A stretch of DNA of 64,000 nt. It comes from Herminiimonas sp. CN. GTDB taxonomy: Bacteria > Pseudomonadota > Gammaproteobacteria > Burkholderiales > Burkholderiaceae_D. Location of the stretch: positions 36,810 to 100,809 of the forward strand of contig NZ_AVCC01000002.1 in assembly GCF_000622895.1 (NCBI RefSeq). The letters are read 5' to 3'. Both the position numbers and the translations under genes were made by a program. This document shows, piece after piece, positions 16,671-27,300 of this stretch. The stretch's first letter is position 1; the number at the start of each line of letters is the position of its first letter. The notes below the pieces were generated by a model. The model saw only the letters and a program-made list of their open reading frames with translations. It was not told where the DNA came from and made no database searches.

Positions 16671-17318
16671 GGCTTGCGCTGTGCCCAGGGGGCAGAAATC
16701 CGGTGTTCCTGCAATACTCTAATATAGTATTTTTGTTGCCGCAGCAAATGCAAGCGGAAAAATGTGAATTTTGTGCGTTTTGCATGGAGTATATGTTTCG
16801 CGTCATTTGGCAAGACTTCAGGCAAGCGTTCCTGCCGGATGATGTGCAGTGCTGTCATTCTTGCCTGCTTTACCCGATTTGCCGCATCGATAGCGCCGCG
16901 GCCCTGCGCGCCGCCAGCGTCGCCCTGACTGGCCGGCTGCCCATGCATGAAAATTTTCGATCGGAATGGACAATCGATATGAATAGGCGTATCTTTCGCC
17001 AATCTTTTTTTCGTGGAGTCCCTACGTGGACAGTGGTTCTTGTAGTCGATCAGTGATCGATTCTTCACGGTAAGGTCAACGCCCGCATTTTCAGCCGCTG
17101 CCCTTGCCGTTTTGGCGGGGAGCGGCATTTGCCGGATCATTCGGTTCGACATTTTCCCTCTTTCCTCATTTTTTGCGATGCATGTCGCATCCAGCGATCG
17201 CTTGTCATATTCCGCGTGTAGCGTGATGTGGCGATCTATCGTATTGGCCGGCGGCATGCGCCGCAACTGATTCTAATTTGAACTGGCGCGCTGCTGCGCG
17301 CCTTGCAGGGGGAAGTGC
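16671..17318. other. Gene-free region upstream of mgtA
   Basis: About 650 bases contain short frames without recognisable products. A palindrome around TCGATCAGTGATCGA (about 17048-17062) is visible. Regulatory leader elements for mgtA would be expected here, but I can show none; a Mg2+-sensing leader fold cannot be tested by eye. Confidence 0.4.
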
Positions 17319-20030
17319 ATGGGTTTCGATTTTTTCAAGCTGCGCCTGTTGGCATTCATCCAAAAAGGGCTGTCGGCCCGGCGCTACCAAAAAACCGCGC
17401 TGCTCGACCTGCTGCGCGGCACCGCTGTCGGCAAGAAAATGCCGGAGCAGCTGGCCGAGCAGATGGTGGCGCTGTCGCGCATGGCACCGGCGGCGGTACT
17501 GGGCCGGCTGGAGGCCGGCGAAGACGGCTTGAGCGAGGAGCAGGTCGAGGTCAGGCGCGAACAACTCGGCCTGAACGAAGTCGAGCACGAAAAGCCGATG
17601 CCGTGGTGGGTCCATCTGTGGCTGTGCTACCGCAACCCGTTTAACATCCTGCTGACCCTGCTGGCGCTGATTTCCTATCTGACCGAAGACATGAAGGCGG
17701 CGGTGGTGATCGGCACCATGGTGGTGGTGTCGACGATTCTGCGCTTCGTGCAGGAAAAGCGCTCGAACAGCGCGGCCGACAAGCTCAAGGAAATGGTCAG
17801 CAATACCGCCACCGTAGTGCGCCGCGTTGCAGACTCCTCCGGCAAGGTGGAAGTGCCGATCAAGCAGCTGGTGCCGGGCGACTTGGTGGTGCTGTCGGCA
17901 GGCGACATGATCCCGGCCGATCTGCGTCTGCTCGGCGCCAAGGATCTGTTCATCAGCCAGGCCGCGCTGACCGGCGAATCGCTGCCGGTGGAGAAGTATC
18001 CGGAGCAGCGCGGTGCCTTGTCCAGCAATCCGCTGGAGCTCGACAACCTGTGCTTCATGGGCACCAATGTGGTCAGCGGCGCCGCCACCGCGGTCGTGAT
18101 CGGCACCGGCAACCGCACCTACTTCGGCGCGCTGGCCGAACGCGTGACGGCCGCCGACCGCACTCCGACCCAGTTCCAGAGCGGCGTCAACAAGGTCAGC
18201 TGGGTGCTGATCCGCTTCATGTTCGTGATGGCGCCGCTGGTGCTGTTCATCAACGGCTTCACCAAGGGCGACTGGGTGGAGGCGGCGCTGTTCGCGCTCT
18301 CGATCGCGGTCGGCCTGACGCCCGAGATGCTGCCGATGATCGTGACTTCGACCCTGGCCAAGGGCGCGGTCATCCTCAGCCGCAAGAAAGTGGTGGTCAA
18401 GCGGCTCGATGCGATCCAGAACTTCGGCGCGATGGACATCCTGTGTACCGATAAGACCGGCACCCTGACCCAGGACAAGATCGTGCTGGCGCGCCATACC
18501 GACGTGTTCGGCGCGACCAGCCAGGAAGTGCTGGCGATGGCGTACCTGAACAGCTATTACCAGACCGGCCTGAAAAACCTGCTGGACGTGGCGGTGCTGG
18601 AGCATGGCGAACTGAACATCGAACTCGGCATCGCCAGCAACTACCGCAAGGTCGACGAAATTCCATTCGACTTCAATCGCCGCCGCATGTCGGTGGTGGT
18701 CAGCGAGCGCGAGGATCACCACGAACTGATCTGCAAGGGCGCACTGGAAGAAGTGCTGGCGGTCTGCACCCGGGTGCGTAACGGCAACCGGATCGAGGCG
18801 CTGACGCCGCAGCTGCTGGCGCGCATTCGCGCCGTTACCGCCGAGCTGAATCAGGAGGGCTTGCGGGTGGTTGCGGTGGCCGGCAAGGAGCTGCCGCCGG
18901 CACGCGATGTGTATGGCGTGGCGGACGAGGGCGAGCTGACCCTGATCGGCTACATCGCCTTCCTCGATCCGCCGAAGGAAAGCACCGCGCCGGCGCTGAA
19001 AGCGCTGAAGGCCAACGGAGTCGAGGTCAAGGTGCTGACCGGCGACAACGATCTGGTCACGCTGCGGGTCTGCAAGGAAGTCGGCCTGGCGGTCAAGGGC
19101 GTACTGCTGGGCGCCGCCATCGAGGGCATGAGCGACGCCGAACTGTCGGCCGCCAGCGAAACCACCACCGTGTTCGCCAAGCTGACGCCGTCGCACAAGG
19201 AGCGCATCGTGCGGGTGTTGCGCGGCAACGGCCACGTGGTCGGCTTCATGGGCGACGGCATTAACGACGCGCCGGCGCTGCGCGCCGCCGACATCGGCAT
19301 CTCGGTCGATTCGGCGGTCGATATCGCCAAGGAGGCGGCCGACATCATCCTGCTGGAAAAGAGCCTGATGGTGCTGGAGGAGGGCGTGATCGAAGGCCGC
19401 AAGACCTTCGCCAACATGCTCAAGTACATCAAGATGACGGCCAGCTCGAACTTCGGCAACGTGTTCTCGGTGCTGGTGGCGTCGGCCTTCATCCCGTTCC
19501 TGCCGATGCTGCCGCTGCATCTGCTGGTACAGAACCTGCTGTACGACATCTCGCAGATCACGATCCCATTCGACAACGTCGACGCGGAAGCGCTGAGCAC
19601 GCCGCAGAAGTGGAATCCGGACGAACTGAGCCGCTTCATGGTGTTCTTCGGTCCGATCAGCTCGGTATTCGACATTGGCACCTTTGCCCTGATGTGGTTC
19701 GTGTTCGGCGCCAATACGCCGGAGCACCAGACCCTGTTCCAGTCCGGCTGGTTCATCGAAGGCCTGCTGTCGCAGACGCTGATCGTGCACATGATCCGCA
19801 CCCGCAAGATCCCGTTCCTCCAGAGCCGCGCCGCCTGGCCGCTCTTGGCGATGACGCTGCTGATCGGATCGATCGGGATTTTCCTGCCGATGGGGCCGCT
19901 GGCGCATTACTTCAAGCTGCAGGCGCTGCCGCTGAGTTACTTTCCGTGGCTGATCGCGATCCTGCTGTGCTATGTCGGGCTGACGCAGGCGATGAAAGGC
20001 ATCTATGCACGACGCTACGGCTGGCAATGA
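17319..20030 (+). CDS. mgtA: Magnesium-importing P-type ATPase MgtA
   Basis: This 903-residue inner-membrane P3B ATPase imports Mg2+. The phosphorylation motif DKTGTLT is present with D378, preceded by the TGES-type actuator loop (ALTGESLPVEKYP) and followed by LTGDND and GDGINDAPALRAADIG in the hinge. Two N-terminal and several C-terminal membrane segments are evident, e.g. PLHLLVQNLLYDISQ. ATG 17319 has AGGGGGAAG upstream. It stands alone between ychF and pth, genes often close together in relatives, which suggests insertion or local rearrangement. Long antisense frames here are shadows. Confidence 0.93.
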   Translation: MGFDFFKLRLLAFIQKGLSARRYQKTALLDLLRGTAVGKKMPEQLAEQMVALSRMAPAAVLGRLEAGEDGLSEEQVEVRREQLGLNEVEHEKPMPWWVHLWLCYRNPFNILLTLLALISYLTEDMKAAVVIGTMVVVSTILRFVQEKRSNSAADKLKEMVSNTATVVRRVADSSGKVEVPIKQLVPGDLVVLSAGDMIPADLRLLGAKDLFISQAALTGESLPVEKYPEQRGALSSNPLELDNLCFMGTNVVSGAATAVVIGTGNRTYFGALAERVTAADRTPTQFQSGVNKVSWVLIRFMFVMAPLVLFINGFTKGDWVEAALFALSIAVGLTPEMLPMIVTSTLAKGAVILSRKKVVVKRLDAIQNFGAMDILCTDKTGTLTQDKIVLARHTDVFGATSQEVLAMAYLNSYYQTGLKNLLDVAVLEHGELNIELGIASNYRKVDEIPFDFNRRRMSVVVSEREDHHELICKGALEEVLAVCTRVRNGNRIEALTPQLLARIRAVTAELNQEGLRVVAVAGKELPPARDVYGVADEGELTLIGYIAFLDPPKESTAPALKALKANGVEVKVLTGDNDLVTLRVCKEVGLAVKGVLLGAAIEGMSDAELSAASETTTVFAKLTPSHKERIVRVLRGNGHVVGFMGDGINDAPALRAADIGISVDSAVDIAKEAADIILLEKSLMVLEEGVIEGRKTFANMLKYIKMTASSNFGNVFSVLVASAFIPFLPMLPLHLLVQNLLYDISQITIPFDNVDAEALSTPQKWNPDELSRFMVFFGPISSVFDIGTFALMWFVFGANTPEHQTLFQSGWFIEGLLSQTLIVHMIRTRKIPFLQSRAAWPLLAMTLLIGSIGIFLPMGPLAHYFKLQALPLSYFPWLIAILLCYVGLTQAMKGIYARRYGWQ

Positions 20031-20084
20031 TTGCCAGCACGGCTAGGCTCGCTGGCAGATCGGTGCTGCGCGCCTTGGAAGGCC

Positions 20085-20672
20085 TTACTTGATGGTGTGC
20101 AGTTGCATGGTGGCCGCTTCGAATTTGCCTTCGCACAGCTGCGGGATGATGTCGATGCTGCGGGCGATGGCTTCGTCGATCAGCATCTGCTCGTCCTTGC
20201 GCGGCCGGTGCAGCACGAAATCGACCACCGCCTGCTGCAGGTTCAGCGCGCGCGGATGGCCGATGCCGATCCGCACGCGCCAGTAATCCTGGGTGCCGAG
20301 CGCGGCCGTGATGTCTTTCAGGCCGTTGTGGCCGCCGGACGAGCCGCCCTTCTTGAGCTTGGCCGCGCCCGGCGCAAGGTCGAGCTCGTCATGCACCACC
20401 AGCACCTCGTCCGGCAGGATCTTGTAGAAGCGCGCCAGGGTGCCGACCGACTGGCCGGAACGGTTCATGAAGGTCTGCGGTTCCAGCAGCCAGACTTCCT
20501 GGCCGCCGATGCTGGTTTTTGCCACCAGTGCGTTGAAGCGGGATTCGCGCTGCAGCTTGCAGCGCGCCACTCCGTTGGCCAGGTTGTCGACCAGCCAGAA
20601 GCCGGCGTTGTGGCGCGTTTGTTCGTATTCCGGCCCAGGGTTGCCGAGGCCGACGATGAGGCGGATGGACAT
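20085..20672 (-). CDS. pth: Peptidyl-tRNA hydrolase
   Basis: This 195-residue protein recycles peptidyl-tRNA released from stalled ribosomes. It has the family N-terminus [22 protein letters not shown], with the catalytic histidine in TRHNAG, and the [15 protein letters not shown] and [10 protein letters not shown] motifs. Length is normal. It is convergent with mgtA and lies downstream of rplY, a conserved neighbour. Confidence 0.95.
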   Translation of the reverse strand: MSIRLIVGLGNPGPEYEQTRHNAGFWLVDNLANGVARCKLQRESRFNALVAKTSIGGQEVWLLEPQTFMNRSGQSVGTLARFYKILPDEVLVVHDELDLAPGAAKLKKGGSSGGHNGLKDITAALGTQDYWRVRIGIGHPRALNLQQAVVDFVLHRPRKDEQMLIDEAIARSIDIIPQLCEGKFEAATMQLHTIK

Positions 20673-20820
20673 GATGTGGTATCAAAGAAAAACAGCGATT
20701 ATAACGACAGCAGCTTGTTCGGGGCGGGTGCGCCGGATAGTGCGACTAGTATTTTAAAAGTTGCTTAATTTCATTGTGGAAGGTAATGTATTTTTTGCCA
20801 TCCCCCTTCATTCTGGCAAT

Positions 20821-20852
20821 AAAAAACCCGACCACTGAAAGGCGGGTTTTTT
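20821..20852 (-). terminator. rplY terminator
   Basis: A GC-rich hairpin (AACCCG/CGGGTT arms) with A and T runs on both sides lies 34 bases beyond the rplY stop. It can act in both directions. Confidence 0.85.
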
Positions 20853-20886
20853 GTCTCCGGCGCAAGCTGCCGGAGCGTGCAGCAGC

Positions 20887-21480
20887 TTAGGCTGCCGGTG
20901 TTTCGGCGCTGGCGGCGGCTGCGCCGGCAGGAATGGTGCCGGTAGCGATGGTTGGATTGTCGCCGTGCGCGATGGCAGTTACGCCTTCCGGCAAAGTGAC
21001 GGACGACAGATGGATCGATTGACCGGCTTCCAGGGTGGCCAGATCGACCGCGATGAATTCAGGCAGTTGGCCTGGCAGGCAGGCAACTTCCAGTTCCGTC
21101 ATGACGTGGCTGATGATGCCGCCGGACAGTTTGACCACTGGGGAAATGTCGGCATTGATGAAATGCAGCGGAACCTTGACGTGAATCTTCTGGTTCGGGT
21201 CGACGCGCTGGAAATCGGCATGCAGCACCAATTGCTTGAACGCGTGGACCTGGAAGTCGCGCAGCAGGACTTTTTCGACTTTGCCGTCGATTTCCAGATC
21301 CAGGATCGAGGCGTGAAACGCTTCCTTTTTCAGCGCGTGGTACAGCGCATTGTGGTCCAGCGTGATGCTGACGGCCGGCTCGGTGCCGCCGTAGACGATA
21401 CCAGGCGTCTGGCCGGAATTACGCAGGCGGCGGCTCGCTCCGGTCCCCTGCAAAGTGCGTTTGAATGCAATAACTTTCAT
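20887..21480 (-). CDS. rplY: Ribosomal protein bL25, Ctc form
   Basis: This 197-residue protein is the long (Ctc/TL5) form of bL25, which binds 5S rRNA. The N-terminal L25 domain ([20 protein letters not shown] and [19 protein letters not shown]) is followed by a C-terminal beta domain and an Ala-rich tail. It lies in the usual prs-rplY-pth order and has its own terminator. Confidence 0.95.
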   Translation of the reverse strand: MKVIAFKRTLQGTGASRRLRNSGQTPGIVYGGTEPAVSITLDHNALYHALKKEAFHASILDLEIDGKVEKVLLRDFQVHAFKQLVLHADFQRVDPNQKIHVKVPLHFINADISPVVKLSGGIISHVMTELEVACLPGQLPEFIAVDLATLEAGQSIHLSSVTLPEGVTAIAHGDNPTIATGTIPAGAAAASAETPAA

Positions 21481-21638
21481 TTTGAAGCTCCAGATTATGC
21501 AAGGCAGTGCCTTGCGGTATAAATCCCCCGCGACCAGGGGATTTCAGGTGTGGGCACGGCATTTGCCATGCCCGGATACGGTATTGGCCCGTTTCGAACG
21601 GGCCGGATTTGATCTGCGGCCGGTCGCTTGTGCGCTGT

Positions 21639-22589
21639 CTATTCCATGAATAGCGACATCACCGAATCGCCCTTGGTGATGCGGCGGAAAGTTTCCGCCA
21701 GCAGCGCAGCGCTCGAGAGCTGACGGATCTTGCTGCAGGCCTTGGCCGCGTCCGACAGCGGGATGGTGTCGGTAACGACTACTTCATCGATCGACGAGCT
21801 TGCGATGCGCTCGATGGCCGGGCCGGACAGCACCGCATGGGTGCAGTAGGCCAGCACTTTCTTGGCGCCGCGTGCCTTCAGCACTTCGGCCGCCTTGGTC
21901 AGCGTGCCTGCGGTATCGACCATGTCGTCCATGATCACGCAGTTGCGGCCTTCGACTTCGCCGATGATGTTCATGACTTCGGACACGTTGTGTTTCGGGC
22001 GGCGCTTGTCGATGATGGCGAGGTCGCAGTTGAGGCGCTTGGCCAATGCGCGGGCGCGCACCACGCCGCCGATGTCGGGCGACACCACCAGCAGGTCCTC
22101 GTAATTCTTCTTCACCAGGTCGCCCAGCAGGATCGGGGAGGCGTAGATGTTATCGACCGGGATGTCGAAGAAGCCCTGGATCTGATCCGCGTGCAAATCC
22201 ATGATCAGGACCCGGTCGACGCCGGCTTGCTGCAGCATGTTGGCCACCACCTTGGCCGAAATCGCAACCCGCGCCGAGCGCGGGCGGCGATCCTGGCGGG
22301 CGTAGCCGAAATACGGGATGGCGGCAGTGATGCGGCCGGCCGATGCGCGCTTCAACGCATCGACCATCAGGATCAGTTCCATCAGGTTGTCGTTGGTCGG
22401 CGCGCAGGTCGATTGCAGCACGAAGACATCCTTGCCGCGCACGTTTTCGTTGATCTCGACCATCACTTCGCCGTCGGAAAACTTGTCGACGTTGGCTTTG
22501 CCAAGGGAAAGGCCGAGCTGCTTGCATACGTCAACAGCGAGATCCGGCGTGGCGTTGCCGGCAAATACCATCAAGTTTTCGAGTGCCAT
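21639..22589 (-). CDS. prs: Ribose-phosphate pyrophosphokinase
   Basis: This 316-residue enzyme makes PRPP from ribose 5-phosphate and ATP for nucleotide, His and Trp synthesis. Family motifs include [29 protein letters not shown] and the PRPP loop [14 protein letters not shown]. Length matches the family. It sits downstream of tRNA-Gln and ispE, an order conserved in many beta- and gammaproteobacteria. Confidence 0.96.
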   Translation of the reverse strand: MALENLMVFAGNATPDLAVDVCKQLGLSLGKANVDKFSDGEVMVEINENVRGKDVFVLQSTCAPTNDNLMELILMVDALKRASAGRITAAIPYFGYARQDRRPRSARVAISAKVVANMLQQAGVDRVLIMDLHADQIQGFFDIPVDNIYASPILLGDLVKKNYEDLLVVSPDIGGVVRARALAKRLNCDLAIIDKRRPKHNVSEVMNIIGEVEGRNCVIMDDMVDTAGTLTKAAEVLKARGAKKVLAYCTHAVLSGPAIERIASSSIDEVVVTDTIPLSDAAKACSKIRQLSSAALLAETFRRITKGDSVMSLFME

Positions 22590-22622
22590 GGGATGCCTGA
22601 TTGCAGTCGTTAAAAGGATTAA

Positions 22623-22665
22623 AAGCCGCCGACGCAGGACTGGATCAGTCTTACGTCGGCGGCTT
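22623..22665 (-). terminator. Terminator after tRNA-Gln
   Basis: A perfect 12-bp stem (AAGCCGCCGACG at 22623-22634 and CGTCGGCGGCTT at 22654-22665) is followed on the minus strand by a T-rich tract. It lies between tRNA-Gln and prs. Confidence 0.75.
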
Positions 22666-22701
22666 CTACACTATATGCGTATTTTGCTCTATGTGACCTA
22701 C

Positions 22702-22778
22702 TGGCAGGGGAGGAAGGATTCGAACCTTCGAATGCTGGAATCAAAATCCAGTGCCTTAACCGACTTGGCGACTCCCCT
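22702..22778 (-). tRNA. tRNA-Gln (TTG anticodon)
   Basis: The minus strand folds as a complete tRNA: 7-bp acceptor AGGGGAG/CTCCCCT, D arm with GCCAAG, anticodon stem CTGGA with loop TTTTGAT (anticodon TTG, reading CAA and CAG), T arm GGTTCGAATCC and an encoded CCA end. Confidence 0.93.
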
Positions 22779-22870
22779 ACACAACCGTTTGCTTGCCGTC
22801 TCACATGTGAATCTGCATGTGCAATCGCATTTGCAATATTCTTCATTGTATTTAACGTCAAACTAATTTT

Positions 22871-23743
22871 TTACTGCACTGCAAGCAAATCCGTCAGCGG
22901 ATGTTGCGCGATCGCTTTAGCTTTCCATGCCTTCCAGTGCGGCGGTACCTGCTTCAGTACTTCGCTGGCCTGCTGCTCTTGTTCAACCGGGCAAAATACG
23001 CAGGAACCGGAGCCGGTCATTCTAGCATCTCCGAATTTTTTTAGCCACTCTATGGCGTTAAAAACTTCAGGAAACAGCCTGGTTGCTACCGCTTGCAGAT
23101 CGTTTCTCCCAAAGTTATTTGGCGCTTTGGAAAAGTTCGATATTTTGACCAGATTTGTATCCCTTGTCAAATCTTTTGCGTTAAAGATTTCCGCGGTAGG
23201 AATCGACACGCCCGGTTCGATCACCAGATACCAGCAAGCGGGCGTTTCGATCGGGCTCAGTACTTCGCCCACGCCTTCGGCAAAGGCGTTTTGTCCGAAC
23301 AGGAAAAACGGCACGTCGGCACCGAGTTGCAGGCCCAGCGCCATCAGTTCGACGCGGTTGAAGCCGGTACTCCACAGATGGTTCAGCGCCATCAGGGTGG
23401 TGGCGGCGTCCGACGAGCCGCCGCCCAGACCACCGCCCATCGGCAAGCGTTTTTCCAGCGCGATGTTGGCGCCGGGCAGCGGCTTGCCGAGTTTTTTGCT
23501 GCCTGCTGCCTGCAGCAGGCGTGCCGCGCGCACGGTCAGGTCGGCGTCTTGCGGCACGCCTGGCAGTGCGCTGCTGCGCTCGATGCGGTCGTCGTCGCGC
23601 AACGCAAAATGCAGCGTGTCGCCGAAGTCGAGCAGCTGGAACGCGGTTTGCAGCAAATGGTAGCCGTCCGGACGGCGTCCGGTGACATGCAAAAACAGGT
23701 TCAGCTTGGCCGGGGCAGGGCAGTTGTTCAGTGTGCGGATCAT
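22871..23743 (-). CDS. ispE: 4-diphosphocytidyl-2-C-methylerythritol kinase
   Basis: This 290-residue GHMP kinase phosphorylates CDP-methylerythritol in the non-mevalonate isoprenoid pathway. The N-terminal [20 protein letters not shown] and the ATP loop [17 protein letters not shown] are diagnostic. ATG 23743 overlaps the lolB stop (ATGA); the frame is open for another 138 codons, but that extension is the lolB antisense-frame shadow. Confidence 0.95.
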   Translation of the reverse strand: MIRTLNNCPAPAKLNLFLHVTGRRPDGYHLLQTAFQLLDFGDTLHFALRDDDRIERSSALPGVPQDADLTVRAARLLQAAGSKKLGKPLPGANIALEKRLPMGGGLGGGSSDAATTLMALNHLWSTGFNRVELMALGLQLGADVPFFLFGQNAFAEGVGEVLSPIETPACWYLVIEPGVSIPTAEIFNAKDLTRDTNLVKISNFSKAPNNFGRNDLQAVATRLFPEVFNAIEWLKKFGDARMTGSGSCVFCPVEQEQQASEVLKQVPPHWKAWKAKAIAQHPLTDLLAVQ

Positions 23744-24375
23744 GGCAGCGGCTGCCAGTTGTCGATGACGATGCGAATCGCGATCTCGCCGGCCGCGGCG
23801 CTGCGACGCGCAAGGTCGATGCGTTTCGGATGGCCGGCTGCGCTGCCGGCCTGCTGCCAGGCCGGGTAGCGGATCTGCCAGCCGTCGGGCGTGCTGATCG
23901 GGTCGGCGCTGCCCGCAGCCGCGATGCGACGGCCGTGCGCATCGAGCGCATAGCCTTGCAGCCAGTTGCCCAGGTTGGCCACCGGCAGCGGCCAGCCTAG
24001 GGCGTCGGCGGCCAGCGCGTCGGCATCGGCGGCATTGCGCGCAGGCTGGCCGGGCTGGATCAGGGTGGCGCCTTGCGGCGTCAATTCGATGGTGGCGAGG
24101 GTTTGGCCGAGCGGCGAGTTCAGCGTGACGAGGGTGCGCGCAGCGGTTTGCGACCATGCAAAACTGCCATGCAGCGCTTCCTCCCGGTCGTTGCGCTGGT
24201 AGCGTACCGAGAGCCGGCCGTCGAGTTCGATGGCGGCGTGGTAGCGCCGGGCGGCAGCGCCGGCCACAGTGTTGTCCGGCAGGACGGGCGGACTGGCGCA
24301 GCCGCCGAGCAGCAGTGCCGTCAGCAAGCCGGCCAGCGCACGCTGACGCACCGGGCTTCCGGATTTCTTTGGCAT
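23740..24375 (-). CDS. lolB: Outer-membrane lipoprotein receptor LolB
   Basis: This 211-residue lipoprotein accepts lipoproteins from LolA and inserts them in the outer membrane. The signal peptide ends in the lipobox LLGGC, followed by [10 protein letters not shown] and a beta-rich domain with [15 protein letters not shown], a LolB hallmark. ATG 24375 is chosen because the signal sequence begins there. It is coupled to ispE by an ATGA overlap. Confidence 0.92.
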   Translation of the reverse strand: MPKKSGSPVRQRALAGLLTALLLGGCASPPVLPDNTVAGAAARRYHAAIELDGRLSVRYQRNDREEALHGSFAWSQTAARTLVTLNSPLGQTLATIELTPQGATLIQPGQPARNAADADALAADALGWPLPVANLGNWLQGYALDAHGRRIAAAGSADPISTPDGWQIRYPAWQQAGSAAGHPKRIDLARRSAAAGEIAIRIVIDNWQPLP

Positions 24376-24482
24376 GATTGTATTTTTATTAGGGTATGAC
24401 AATAAATAATGCATTTCAATCATGGTTGAAGAGCGCTGTTGAAAAATACGGTACGCAGTATCTGTTTTTCATGAAAGCAGTG

Positions 24483-26309
24483 CTAGAGCTGCACCTTGAG
24501 CCGGGCCAGCGTGCTTTTCAGCGCTGCGTTGCCCGGCTCCTTGGCAAGCGCAGCGCGCCATAGTTGTTGCGCTTCGTCTTTTTTGCCGCTGGCCCACAGC
24601 ACTTCGCCCAGGTGGGTGGCGATTTCAACGTCCGGCCGCAGCGCGTACGAGCGCCGCAGCAGAGCCTCTGCTTGCTTGAGCTTGCCGAGCCGAAATTCGA
24701 CCCAGCCCATGCTGTCCATGATGAAAGGGTCTTCCGGCGCCAGTTCCAGCGCGCGGGCGATCAGCGCGCGGGCTTCCGGCAGGCGCAGATTGCGGTCCGC
24801 CAGCGAGTAGCCGAGCGCATTGTAGGCGTGCGGTTTCTGCGGTTCCTGCTTGATGATGCGGCGCAGTGCTGCTTCCATTTGCTCGTGCTGCTGCAGTTTT
24901 TCGGCGGCCATCGCGTAGTCGTACAGCAGCTCGGTATTGTCCGGGAAGCGCTTGCGTCCGGCGGCCAGCACCGAGAATGCATTGCGGTCCAGGCCCGCTT
25001 CGCGCAGGATCAGCGCTTGCGCCAGGACGATCTGCGCTTGCTGCTGGAGGTTGTCGCCGGCATATCCCTGCAACAATTTTTGCGCCGCCGGCAAGTCGCC
25101 CTGTTTGGCAACCAGTTGCGCCCGTTTCAGCAATGCGCTGAAATAGGTCGGACTTTGCAGTTCGCCCGGTGCGATTTTTTCCAGCCAGTGCAGCGCGGCA
25201 GGGACGTCTTTGCGGTCTTCGGCGATCTGGGCCAGGATCATCAGCGCCTGGGTCGGGTCGCGTTGTTCGCGCGGTGTTTTTTCCAGTACCGCGACGTAGG
25301 CGTCGAGGTATTTTTCGGCGCTGTCCAGGTCGTTGGCCTGCAACCCCAAAATGCCGAGCGCGTACATTGCCCCCAGATCCTGCGGTTGTGCGTTGAGCAG
25401 GATTTCAAACTGTCTGCGCGCCGGTTCGAATTGCTTTTGTTCGACCAGGATGCGCGCATACGCCATGCGGACTTCGCGCGCTTGCGGGTGGCTGTCCAGG
25501 AATTGCGTGAGCACGGCAACCGTTGCGGCCTGGTCGACGCTCATCTGGGCCAGCGTCAGCGCCGCCAGTTCGGAATCCGGTTCGGCCCTGAGTGCGTTGC
25601 CGGCCTCCCGGAAGGCGCGTGCACGGTCGCCCTTGGCAAGCGCGCCCTGCGCCAGCGCCAGCGGCGTCTGCGGCAAGTCGGCATAAGGCAGCAGCAGTTG
25701 CTCCAGCATGTCGAAGGCGATTGCCTTGTCCCTGGCGCGCAGCAACAGGCGCTGGATCTGATTAATCAGTTCATTGCGTTCTTGCGGGCTGGCGGTTGCC
25801 AGTCGCTGCGCCAGCAATGGTTGCGCCTCGGCCGGATTGTCGGACAGGATCACCAGGCCGAGGTAGTACTGTGCTGCCACTTCCGAGTGCGGCGCCAGTT
25901 CGCGCCACAGCCGGACTGCCGCGAGTGCTTCGGCCGGCTGGCTTGCGCTCATCGCAATTTCTGTTGCGCGCCGGGCGATGCGCGGGTCGCGCGTCCCCTG
26001 GGCCACGCCCAAGGCGGTGATGTAGGCGGTTTGCCATTGGCCGCGCTGAAAGGCGATTTCGGCCGCTACCAGCTTGAACAGGATTTCATTGGTCAGCGCC
26101 GCCGCCGGCAGCGGGTCTTCAATGACCGCCCGGCCCGGTCCGGCACCGGCTTTGCCAATGGCCGGATGGTCAGGCGGCAGGCCGCTGGCGTCCGGTTCGG
26201 CAGCAGCTTCAGCTGCGGCTGGTTGCGGCAGCGGCGCGGTTTCAGGCTGCAAAGTCGAGCATGCGGCCAGCATGAGCGACAGGCTTGCAATGGCGAGAGC
26301 TTTTTTCAA
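24483..26309 (-). CDS. TPR-repeat lipoprotein
   Basis: This 608-residue lipoprotein has a signal sequence starting from a TTG codon (KKALAIASLSLML) and a lipobox LAAC, followed by many tetratricopeptide helices throughout, for example HAYNALGYSLADR and ALELAPEDPFIMDSMGWVE. Genes of this type beside lolB in betaproteobacteria are usually annotated as TPR proteins of unknown partner. TTG 26309 is chosen as start because it alone gives the lipoprotein signal, with AGGA upstream. The frame runs further upstream as a shadow of mutM. Confidence 0.85.
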   Translation of the reverse strand: MKKALAIASLSLMLAACSTLQPETAPLPQPAAAEAAAEPDASGLPPDHPAIGKAGAGPGRAVIEDPLPAAALTNEILFKLVAAEIAFQRGQWQTAYITALGVAQGTRDPRIARRATEIAMSASQPAEALAAVRLWRELAPHSEVAAQYYLGLVILSDNPAEAQPLLAQRLATASPQERNELINQIQRLLLRARDKAIAFDMLEQLLLPYADLPQTPLALAQGALAKGDRARAFREAGNALRAEPDSELAALTLAQMSVDQAATVAVLTQFLDSHPQAREVRMAYARILVEQKQFEPARRQFEILLNAQPQDLGAMYALGILGLQANDLDSAEKYLDAYVAVLEKTPREQRDPTQALMILAQIAEDRKDVPAALHWLEKIAPGELQSPTYFSALLKRAQLVAKQGDLPAAQKLLQGYAGDNLQQQAQIVLAQALILREAGLDRNAFSVLAAGRKRFPDNTELLYDYAMAAEKLQQHEQMEAALRRIIKQEPQKPHAYNALGYSLADRNLRLPEARALIARALELAPEDPFIMDSMGWVEFRLGKLKQAEALLRRSYALRPDVEIATHLGEVLWASGKKDEAQQLWRAALAKEPGNAALKSTLARLKVQL

Positions 26310-26430
26310 GTGATAATCCTGGCAAGGGTAGAGCGCGAGCGACGATTTTACGCTCAACCGCTTTCTCGCGGGTTGAGCATTGTCACCGTAATTTGTGTAT
26401 TGTGCGAACTTATTTGTATCGAGTTCCATC

Positions 26431-27252
26431 ATGCCAGAATTGCCAGAAGTTGAAGTCACCCGCCGCGGCGTCGCTCCGTATCTGGAAGGGCAAATCGTCA
26501 CAGGCGTGGTAGTGCGCCGGAGCGGCTTGCGCTGGCCATTCCCTGCTGACCTGCCGGCCCTGCTGTGCGGGCGCGCGATCGGCCTGACCGGACGGCGCGG
26601 CAAATATCTGCTGATCGGTTTCGAGCATGGGACGCTGATCATCCACCTCGGCATGTCCGGCCACCTGCGTATCCTGCCCTTGGGCAGCGCACCGCAAAAG
26701 CACGACCATTTCGATCTGCAGGCCGGCAGCCGGTTGCTGCGCCTGACCGATCCGCGCCGCTTTGGCGCGGTATTGTGGCACCCGGCCCAGGATGGTAGTG
26801 TCGAACAGCACTTGTTGTTGCGCGGCCTGGGGGTGGAACCTTTCGGCCCGGACTTTTCAGGCCGGATGCTGTACCTGCAGACCCGCCTGCGGCGCGCGGC
26901 GATCAAGCAAGTGTTGCTGGCCGGCGATATCGTGGTGGGTGTCGGCAATATCTACGCTTCCGAGAGCCTGTTTCAGGCCGGCATCAATCCCAAAACCCCG
27001 GCCCACCGCATCGGCCCGGCCCGCTTTGAAAAACTGGCGCAAGCGATCCGCGCGATACTGTCCGCCGCGATCACGCAGGGCGGCAGCACTCTGCGCGACT
27101 TTGTCGGCGCCGATGGCCAAAGCGGCTATTTCCAGCAGTCGTATTTCGTCTATGATCGCGCCGGTGCTGCCTGCCGGGTCTGCGGCGGGACGATCCGGCA
27201 GATCAGGCAGGGGCAGCGCTCGACGTTTTACTGTGTAAATTGTCAAAAATGA
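26431..27252 (+). CDS. mutM: Formamidopyrimidine-DNA glycosylase
   Basis: This 273-residue bifunctional glycosylase/AP lyase removes 8-oxoguanine. The catalytic N-terminus [13 protein letters not shown] is intact, as are GRRGKYLL, the H2TH segment ([16 protein letters not shown]) and the C-terminal zinc finger CRVCGG...CVNCQK. ATG 26431 gives the proline nucleophile at position 2. It is divergent from the TPR gene. Confidence 0.96.
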   Translation: MPELPEVEVTRRGVAPYLEGQIVTGVVVRRSGLRWPFPADLPALLCGRAIGLTGRRGKYLLIGFEHGTLIIHLGMSGHLRILPLGSAPQKHDHFDLQAGSRLLRLTDPRRFGAVLWHPAQDGSVEQHLLLRGLGVEPFGPDFSGRMLYLQTRLRRAAIKQVLLAGDIVVGVGNIYASESLFQAGINPKTPAHRIGPARFEKLAQAIRAILSAAITQGGSTLRDFVGADGQSGYFQQSYFVYDRAGAACRVCGGTIRQIRQGQRSTFYCVNCQK

Positions 27253-27300
27253 GCGCGGATGCTAGATTGAGGGCATTCAAATACATTTATTTGGAGCAAC

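Noticed and set aside
17205..20027. A 940-codon antisense frame over mgtA
   Set aside because: It lacks any recognisable domain, is rich in His/Gln/Arg as expected of the reverse frame of a GC-rich gene, and mgtA is clearly real.
23744..24157. A 138-codon N-terminal extension of IspE
   Set aside because: The extension lies over lolB in another frame, is Arg-rich, and IspE homology starts at the ATGA overlap.
24564..26453. A 629-codon frame opposite the TPR lipoprotein
   Set aside because: No domain or start signal; composition is that of a complementary frame in GC-rich DNA.
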